A DNA stretch of 64,000 nt, from NCBI RefSeq assembly GCF_008369935.1, contig NZ_VTUZ01000007.1, positions 279,153 through 343,152 on the forward strand, given 5' to 3'. This document shows positions 56,758 to 64,000 of the stretch, in pieces; the stretch's first letter is position 1, and each line of letters starts with the position of its first letter. Position numbers and translations under genes: made by a program. The notes under the pieces are model-generated. The model worked only from the letters and a program-made list of their open reading frames with translations. It had not been told where the DNA came from and searched no databases. The stretch comes from Paraburkholderia panacisoli. GTDB lineage: Bacteria > Pseudomonadota > Gammaproteobacteria > Burkholderiales > Burkholderiaceae.

Positions 56758-58056
56758 ATGGATGTCATCGTCATTGGCGGCGGGATAGCGGGCGTCGCCA
56801 CCGCTTATCACCTGCGCGCGGCCGGCCACCGCGTATGCGTCGTCGAGCGCCACGCCACCGTCGCGCAGGGCGCGACCTACGGCCACGGCGGCAATGTCCT
56901 GCCGACCCCGCTCGACGTCTGGTTCGGCCCGACTTTCCTCGCGAGCCGTCAGAACGCAAAGAACGGCGTCATCAACAAAATCGGCTTCAACGGGGCGGCG
57001 CGTCAGTTCGTCAAGCAGCTCGCCGCGTTGCAGGAACCGGAGGCGTTCGCCCGCCAGTATGGCCGCTTGCGCCCGCTGATCGAAGCGTCGCGTGACGCGA
57101 TGGCCGACGTGGAAGCGCGCTTCGGTCTCGAATTCGAACAGACCAGCGGGCTGCTCCATCTGGTGCGCGCCGAGCACGAATGGGAGCAGACCCAGCCCGC
57201 GCTCGGCCTGCTGCGCCAGTACGAAGTGCCGCATCATGTGCTGACGCCGGCCGAATGCGCCGCGTATGAGCATTCCGTGCGCACCGAGCCGGAATTCGCC
57301 GGCGGCGTGCTGTTCGAGCGGGAGCGCACGGCGAACTGTCCGCTGTTCGCCAAGCTCATCAAGCAGACCCTCGACTCGCAAGGTGGCGTGCAGTTCATGC
57401 TGGGCTGCGAGGTCTCGGCGATCCGCCTCGAAGGCCAGCGCGCGTCCGTGGAGCTGGCGCCGCGCGCCGGTGCGGCCGCCCGTTCGCGCGAAGTCGAAGT
57501 GATCCACGCCGACGCGGTCGTGGTGGCCGCCGGTCACGGCAGCCTTGCGCTGCTCGAGCGCATCGGCTTGCGGCTGCCGCTGCATCCGCTGCGCTTGCAC
57601 ACGCTGGTCGCGCCGATCGCGCATGAGGAATGCGCGCCGCACGTGGCGATCGTCGACGCGGTCAAGCGGATCGGCATCAGCCGGATGAACCAGCGGCTGC
57701 GGATCGCTGGCGGCGCGGTGCTGCAAAGCGCCGGCCAGATCGACAAGCCATTGGGCGAAGCCGTGACCAAGGAAGCGCTCGCGCTGCTCGGCCAGGCGAC
57801 GCACGACTGGATTCCTGGCGCCGCGCGGATTTCGGCGGCGCTGCCTTGGGAAGGCGTCAAGCTGCTGTCGCCGGACGGCTTGCCGGTGATCGGCAACGCG
57901 CTGCATCCGCGTTTGTTCGTCAACGCGGGCCACGGTCCGGCGGGCTGGGGCCTGGCCTGCGGCGCGGGCAAGCTGGTCGCCGACCTGCTGTCGGGCCACG
58001 CGCCGGGCTTGCCCGACGACACGCTGGCGGCGCTGCGCACGGACCGCTTCCAGTAA
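56758..58056 (+). CDS. D-amino-acid dehydrogenase-like FAD oxidoreductase (DadA type)
   Basis: 432-residue flavoprotein. N-terminal FAD motif [19 protein letters not shown] (G8-x-G-x-x-G), then [16 protein letters not shown] and the C-terminal [22 protein letters not shown]. The fold matches DadA-type D-amino-acid dehydrogenases, which pass electrons to the respiratory chain. Start ATG 56758; an earlier ATG at 56629 has no support. The gene is convergent to none; it is followed by nnr 188 bp downstream. Confidence 0.92.
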   Translation: MDVIVIGGGIAGVATAYHLRAAGHRVCVVERHATVAQGATYGHGGNVLPTPLDVWFGPTFLASRQNAKNGVINKIGFNGAARQFVKQLAALQEPEAFARQYGRLRPLIEASRDAMADVEARFGLEFEQTSGLLHLVRAEHEWEQTQPALGLLRQYEVPHHVLTPAECAAYEHSVRTEPEFAGGVLFERERTANCPLFAKLIKQTLDSQGGVQFMLGCEVSAIRLEGQRASVELAPRAGAAARSREVEVIHADAVVVAAGHGSLALLERIGLRLPLHPLRLHTLVAPIAHEECAPHVAIVDAVKRIGISRMNQRLRIAGGAVLQSAGQIDKPLGEAVTKEALALLGQATHDWIPGAARISAALPWEGVKLLSPDGLPVIGNALHPRLFVNAGHGPAGWGLACGAGKLVADLLSGHAPGLPDDTLAALRTDRFQ

Positions 58057-58244
58057 CGTCCGGTTTCAGCGGTAATCCGCTTTCGGCTCTCGCGCGGGCT
58101 GCTTTGACGCCGCCCGCGAGCGGGCTGAAAGAGCCGCCCGCAGCGCCTGCATCGGCACTAACATAGCGGTTCCCAAGCTTCCCGCCCCGCACCGGACCGA
58201 CCGGAACCAGCGGGGACCCACCGGACGAACCGCCAGGCCTCGCC

Positions 58245-59834
58245 ATGACAGACGCCGAAAACACGCCCCCGACGCTCATCGACCCGCACCAGCGGGCGCT
58301 GCCCCTGCTCACGCTGACCGACCTGCGGATCGCGGAAGCGCAAGCCGCGGCGGCGTTGCCGCAGCACACGCTGATGGCGCGCGCGGGCCAGTCGGCCGCG
58401 AGCCTGCTCGACGAACAGATCACCCGCGACACGTCGATCGCCCGCTCGAAACAGCGCGTGTGGCTGATCGCCGGCCCCGGCAACAACGGCGGCGACGCGT
58501 TGGTCCTCGCGACCGGGCTGCATAAAACCGGCATCGCGGTGGAGCTGTGCATGCCGGTGGAAGTGAAACCGGACGACGCGCGCTGGGCACTCGACGCGGC
58601 CCGCGCCGCGGGCGTGCCGATCACCACGGCGCCGCCGGCGTCGCTCGACGGCTACCGCTGGCTCGTGGACGGGATGTTCGGCATCGGCCTCAAGAGGCCC
58701 CTCGAAGGCGTGTTCGCGAGCGTCGCGCGGCAGTTGTCGCAACGCGCGAAGGCTCGGCCCAGGAAAGGCGGCGTGCTCGCGCTCGACGTCCCCAGCGGCC
58801 TCGACAGCGACACCGGCACGATCGTCGGCGATGGCGACGGCGCCGCCGTCCACGCGACCCACACGATCACTTTCATCGGCGCGAAGCCGGGTCTGTTCAC
58901 CGCGCAGGGCCGCGACCTGGCCGGTGCGGTGACGGTCGCGCCGATCGGCGTCGACAGCAGCCAGCGCACGAGCGTGCAGCTGAATGCGCCCGAGCTGTTC
59001 GGCGCGTTCCTGCCGCCGCGCGACTTCGCGACCAACAAGGGCACCTTCGGCAGCCTCGCGGTGGTCGGCGGGGACTCCGGCATGTGCGGCGCGCCGATCC
59101 TCGCGGCGCGCGCGGCGCTCTTCAGCGGCGCAGGCAAGGTGCACGTCGCGCTGCTGGGCGACGGCGCCCCGCCCTACGATCCGCCGCATCCCGAACTGAT
59201 GCTGCATGCGCTCGACGATCTACCGCTCGACAGGATGGACGCGCTCGCCGTCGGCTGCGGAATGGGGCACCGCGAAAGCGCGACGCGGGTGATGCACGAC
59301 GTGCTGAAGCTCGACGTGCCGAAGCTGTTCGACGCGGACGCGCTGAACCTGATCGCGAAGGACCCCGCGCTCGCCGCCGAACTCACTGCGCGCGGCGTGC
59401 AAGGCGACCCGTGCATTCTCACGCCCCATCCGCTCGAAGCCGCGCGCCTGCTCGGCAGCGACGCGCCCGGCGTGCAGCGCGACCGGCTCGGCGCGGCCCG
59501 CGCGCTGGCCGCGCGCTTTGCCAGCGTGGTGGTGCTGAAAGGCACCGGCACGATCATCGCCGCGCCGGACGGCCGCCTCGCGATCAATCCGACCGGCAAC
59601 GCCGCTCTGGCGACGGGCGGCACCGGCGACGTACTCGGCGGGATCATCGGCGCGCTGCTCGCGCAACATCTGCCGCGCTACGAAGCGGCGCTGGCGGGCG
59701 TCTACCTGCACGGCCTCGCCGCCGACACCCTCAGCGCGCAAGGCCACGGCCCGGCCGGCCTGACGGCGGGCGAACTCGCGCCGATGGTGCGGACCTTGCT
59801 TAACCGCCTGTTCTATCCGCCCGCGCACACGTGA
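58245..59834 (+). CDS. nnr: Bifunctional NAD(P)HX epimerase/dehydratase (Nnr)
   Basis: 529-residue fusion that repairs hydrated NAD(P)H. The N-terminal YjeF epimerase domain (about 20-235) has AGPGNNGGDALVLA. The C-terminal ADP-dependent dehydratase domain (about 240-529) has NKGTFGSLAVVGGDSGMCGAPILAAR, LTPHPLEAARLLG and ATGGTGDVLGGIIGALLAQ. Moderate Arg/Ala-rich linker (residues 150-185). Start ATG 58245. Its partner genes are not nearby. Confidence 0.95.
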   Translation: MTDAENTPPTLIDPHQRALPLLTLTDLRIAEAQAAAALPQHTLMARAGQSAASLLDEQITRDTSIARSKQRVWLIAGPGNNGGDALVLATGLHKTGIAVELCMPVEVKPDDARWALDAARAAGVPITTAPPASLDGYRWLVDGMFGIGLKRPLEGVFASVARQLSQRAKARPRKGGVLALDVPSGLDSDTGTIVGDGDGAAVHATHTITFIGAKPGLFTAQGRDLAGAVTVAPIGVDSSQRTSVQLNAPELFGAFLPPRDFATNKGTFGSLAVVGGDSGMCGAPILAARAALFSGAGKVHVALLGDGAPPYDPPHPELMLHALDDLPLDRMDALAVGCGMGHRESATRVMHDVLKLDVPKLFDADALNLIAKDPALAAELTARGVQGDPCILTPHPLEAARLLGSDAPGVQRDRLGAARALAARFASVVVLKGTGTIIAAPDGRLAINPTGNAALATGGTGDVLGGIIGALLAQHLPRYEAALAGVYLHGLAADTLSAQGHGPAGLTAGELAPMVRTLLNRLFYPPAHT

Positions 59835-60107
59835 CGCACCCATCCCAACCTTTGCGCGCTGAAGCCAAACGGGTACAGCCTGTCACGCAACGCCGCTATA
59901 CTGATTAACTGCGCCGCACGATCGGATCGTTTGCGGGTGCGGTGAGACTTCAACGGCCCCCTGCGCTGGATGGCGGGCCGTCGAGGCCTCACCGGCGCCC
60001 ATGCACGAACCCGGCTGCGCGGCATCGCTCTAACAGCCTCGTTGCATCATCCGCGGCAGCGCTTCACGCGCGCGCCTTTCTTCGTGCCCCTTGGTTAGAC
60101 GGACGCT

Positions 60108-61730
<1,623 letters not shown>

Positions 61731-61874
61731 GTGTGAGTGGCGCCGCGGTGTCAGCGAGTCGTTGAGCAGCATGCGGTTACGTGCGGTTGCGTCGCTACCT
61801 GCATCGTTTGGCGTGCTGCAGAGTTGCCGCAAGTTGCAGCTCCATGCTCGACGGCAACCATGAGCCGCAATGAA

Positions 61875-61908
61875 AAAGCGGGCCGTCAGTTCACACACGG
61901 CCCGCTTT
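61875..61908. terminator. Bidirectional terminator between pgi and ABC ATPase genes
   Basis: Twelve-bp stem AAAGCGGGCCGT/ACGGCCCGCTTT with a 10-nt loop, flanked by A-run on one side and TTGCTTTTG on the other; serves the convergent pgi and ATPase genes. Confidence 0.9.
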
Positions 61909-61960
61909 GCTTTTGTATCGATGGTCACCGCTCGCGCCTCGCCGCGCGCGAGCGTCCCGT

Positions 61961-62647
61961 TCACGCGATCCGTCCCGCCTCGATCGTCACGGTCGTATCG
62001 CAACGACGCGCCAGCTCGATATCATGCGTGACGAGAATCAGCGTCGCACCGTTCGCGCGGTTCATCTCGAACATCAGATCGATCACCGCATGACCGGTGG
62101 CGGCATCGAGGCTGCCGGTCGGCTCATCGGCGAACAGGATGGCCGGGTGCGTGACGAACGCCCGCGCCAATGCGACGCGCTGCTGCTCGCCACCTGACAG
62201 CAGCTTCGGATAATGACTGGTGCGCTGCCCGAGACCCACCTGCTCCAGCAGCGCACGCGCGCGCGCCGCAGCCTCGCGCGTGCCGATGCCGCCTTGCAGT
62301 TCGAGCGGCAAAGTGACGTTTTCGAGCGCCGTCAGATGCGGCATCAGCTGAAACGACTGGAAAACGAAGCCGACCGAGCCGCCGCGCAATGCGGCCCGTT
62401 CGTCTTCGCTCAGTTCGGTCAGCTCGCGACCCAGCAACCGAACCGAGCCCGAGCTTGCGCTGTCCAATCCTGCGAGCAAGCCGAGCAGCGTAGACTTGCC
62501 CGACCCGGATGCACCGACGATCGCCACACTGCTGCCGGCAGCGATAGCAAGATCGATGTCGTCGAGAATCGTCAGTTCACCCGTTGCATCCTTAACCTTC
62601 TTGCACAAACCCCGCACTTCAATGACTGGATCAGTTTTGTTTAGCAT
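61961..62647 (-). CDS. ABC transporter ATP-binding protein (LolD/YbbA-like)
   Basis: 228-residue (from ATG 62647) or 238-residue (ATG 62677) ABC ATPase. Walker [11 protein letters not shown]-loop [10 protein letters not shown], signature [15 protein letters not shown], Walker [13 protein letters not shown] and H-loop LVTHD are all intact. The sequence resembles LolD/YbbA-type ATPases that work with FtsX-like permeases, but no permease gene is adjacent, so its partner must be encoded elsewhere. It is head-to-head with the esterase gene, with overlapping start codons. Confidence 0.93.
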   Translation of the reverse strand: MLNKTDPVIEVRGLCKKVKDATGELTILDDIDLAIAAGSSVAIVGASGSGKSTLLGLLAGLDSASSGSVRLLGRELTELSEDERAALRGGSVGFVFQSFQLMPHLTALENVTLPLELQGGIGTREAAARARALLEQVGLGQRTSHYPKLLSGGEQQRVALARAFVTHPAILFADEPTGSLDAATGHAVIDLMFEMNRANGATLILVTHDIELARRCDTTVTIEAGRIA

Positions 62648-63353
62648 GGTGAAGCGTAGGTTGAAAGTGCTCGCCATAGCCCCTCGCGCAACGGCGCGGA
62701 TGACTACAGCACTAGGCTCGGCCGTCGCGACCGCTGCGCTGTTTTCGATGCCCTTGCCGGTTCACGCCGCCAATGCGCCGGAACCCGCCAAGCCGGTGAT
62801 CGTCGTGCTCGGCGACAGCATCTCGGCCGAATACGGCTTGCCCCGCGACACGGGCTGGGTGGCCTTGCTGCGCCAGCGTCTCGCCGACCAGCGACTCGAT
62901 TATAGCGTTGCCAATGCAAGCATCAGCGGCGACACCACGAGCGGCGGCCGGGCTCGCTTGCCGGCGCTGATGCAGCGTCTGAAGCCGAGCATCGTAATCG
63001 TCGAGCTCGGCGCCAACGATGCATTGCGCGGCGTGCCGCTCCCCACTACCGAAGACAACCTGCGCACGATCATCGAGCAGGCTCAACAGGGTCACGCGAA
63101 GGTCGTGCTGGTGGGCATGTATGTCCCACCTAATTACGGCCCGGACTACACCCAGAAGTTCCACGGCATGTACGGCGAATTGTCGAAGCAATTAAAGGTG
63201 CCATTGGTGCCCTTCCTGCTCGCGGGCATTGCCGATAAACCGGAAATGTTCCAGGCGGACCAGTTTCATCCGACGCAGCAGGCACAGCCAGTGCTACTTG
63301 AAAACGTGTGGCCCGCTGTCAGGCCACTTCTTCGCACAAGTTCGCCGCACTGA
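62646..63353 (+). CDS. tesA: TesA-type arylesterase / lysophospholipase (GDSL family)
   Basis: 235-residue exported SGNH hydrolase. A long basic signal (KRRLKVLAIAPRATARM, then a hydrophobic core to about residue 42) is followed by VIVVLGDSISAEYGLP (Ser nucleophile), ASISGDTTSGGRARL, VELGANDALRG and DQFHPTQQAQ (Asp and His). Periplasmic esterase/thioesterase/protease I of E. coli type. ATG 62646 is chosen since earlier starts are unlikely; it shares bases with the ATPase start. Confidence 0.93.
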   Translation: MVKRRLKVLAIAPRATARMTTALGSAVATAALFSMPLPVHAANAPEPAKPVIVVLGDSISAEYGLPRDTGWVALLRQRLADQRLDYSVANASISGDTTSGGRARLPALMQRLKPSIVIVELGANDALRGVPLPTTEDNLRTIIEQAQQGHAKVVLVGMYVPPNYGPDYTQKFHGMYGELSKQLKVPLVPFLLAGIADKPEMFQADQFHPTQQAQPVLLENVWPAVRPLLRTSSPH

Positions 63354-63468
63354 AAAGCTTGCTAACAACTTGTTTCTAGAACTTCGGGAACACGGGTGGC
63401 AACGGTCGCTCTGACACTTTCACATCCGTGCAACCGGCTCGATTCTGAGCGACTCATGAGGAGATAAC

Positions 63469-63810
63469 GTGAAATACCTACCGTTAATCGCTTTCACCGT
63501 GGCAATTTCTGCCTGCGCCGCTCAACCGCCTGCTGGCGTTCAATCCGTCGGCCAGAGCCAGCAACCGCCCAAGGCCGTGGCCAGCTGCATCGCGCAGAAA
63601 TGGGCGGACGGCTCGCAGCAACAGGTCGTCTCGCAAAACACGCTCGCCAACGATCAGGCGATGGATGTTTATGCTCCCGGCCAGCAGCCCCCTAATGGCG
63701 CAGCCGCAGTGGTACGCCCGTCCTACACCGGCAAAGGCACGTGGGTCGGCTTCCGTGGGGCCGGCGCTGCGGACAGCAACGCCACCAGTGCAATCAGCGG
63801 CTGCCTGTAA
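63469..63810 (+). CDS. Small lipoprotein of unknown function
   Basis: 113 residues. Short signal with a lipobox I-S-A-C (Cys about 16), then a Gln/Pro-rich linker and a globular part with SCIAQKWADGSQQQV, WVGFRGAG and a final SGCL. GAGGAG lies 5 nt before the GTG start (63469). Three cysteines: one lipidated, two (about residues 40 and 112) able to form a disulfide. No family assigned with confidence. Followed by a long hairpin. Confidence 0.75.
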   Translation: MKYLPLIAFTVAISACAAQPPAGVQSVGQSQQPPKAVASCIAQKWADGSQQQVVSQNTLANDQAMDVYAPGQQPPNGAAAVVRPSYTGKGTWVGFRGAGAADSNATSAISGCL

Positions 63811-63878
63811 CGAAATGCCGCTCACCATCGTTTGACGCGCGTTGTGATCGTCAAATGAAAAAGCCCCGCAATGGCGGT

Positions 63879-63909
63879 AATGCCGTTCAGTTAAGAACTG
63901 AACGGCATT
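63879..63909 (+). terminator. Long hairpin terminator after the lipoprotein gene
   Basis: Fourteen-bp stem AATGCCGTTCAGTT/AACTGAACGGCATT with a 3-nt AAG loop followed by TTCATTTG; T-run is short but stem strong. Confidence 0.8.
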
Positions 63910-64000
63910 TTCATTTGCGGAGCAGGAAGAAGTTGTAAACGGCGCGCCGGGATGTTAACTTTTCGGCGCGATGCTCTCAGCCCACCTTACCTACCTGATC

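Noticed and set aside
56452..57999. Upstream extension of the purL frame (over 500 codons)
   Set aside because: No homology to PurL; antisense to the FAD-dehydrogenase gene. PurL normal length is reached from ATG 56451.

Overview
The window looks like a chromosomal segment of a Paraburkholderia/Burkholderia sensu lato species. This is inferred from the uniformly high GC content with strong GC third-position bias, the cepacian-type (bce) exopolysaccharide genes, and Burkholderiales-type neighbourhoods (mltG-tmk-holB-tatD; selO-msrB-yciB-bolA-parvulin-purL). I see no rRNA, tRNA, CRISPR array or intact insertion sequence. 

Layout. (1) 1-10.3 kb: exopolysaccharide locus. On the minus strand lie bceB (priming sugar transferase), bceC/ugd, bceD (low-MW tyrosine phosphatase), bceE (outer-membrane export lipoprotein), bceF (tyrosine autokinase/copolymerase) and a family-2 glycosyltransferase, running off the left edge. 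bceA (mannose-1-P guanylyltransferase/isomerase) is transcribed divergently from an AT-rich, repeat-bearing 664-bp control region. (2) 10.4-15.3 kb: a protein with an IS5/DUF4096-type transposase N-terminus and no catalytic domain, an AraC-regulator remnant, and small genes (YCII, PsiF repeat, two-TM membrane protein, SYLF lipoprotein). (3) 15.4-21.6 kb: a family-4 glycosyltransferase, a RecF-like ATPase, trehalose-6-phosphate synthase, a MscS-type channel and a Rap1a-like periplasmic protein. (4) 21.8-26.8 kb: core run of ankyrin protein, tatD, GNAT, holB, tmk and mltG. (5) 26.8-33.9 kb: an accessory insert between mltG and ygfZ. It carries a large SAM/cyclase-fold/AAA/TPR protein, DUF4242, MEKHLA and ACT-domain genes, plus remnants of an IS30 transposase and a tyrosine integrase. 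(6) 33.9-42.5 kb: ygfZ, an NRDE protein, an SDR/MDR/esterase/thioesterase group, a MocR regulator divergent from a DUF2917 gene, and a LEA14-like lipoprotein. (7) 42.6-47.9 kb: a beta-oxidation operon of acyl-CoA ligase, FadB-like fusion and thiolase. (8) 48.1-52.2 kb: selO, msrB, yciB, bolA and a parvulin foldase, followed by a strong terminator. (9) 52.4-64 kb: purL, a D-amino-acid dehydrogenase-like gene, nnr, pgi, an orphan LolD-like ATPase head-to-head with a TesA-type esterase, and a small lipoprotein.

How the genes work together. The bce genes form one pathway: nucleotide-sugar supply (BceA, Ugd), lipid-linked initiation (BceB), sugar addition (GT2), and export with tyrosine-phosphorylation control (BceD/E/F). 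The pgi gene supplies fructose-6-phosphate, from which mannose precursors derive. The three beta-oxidation genes cover acyl activation through thiolysis. The 27-34 kb insert is the clearest mobile-DNA signal and its main protein looks catalytically altered. Functional names are family-level inferences from sequence motifs. No database search was run.
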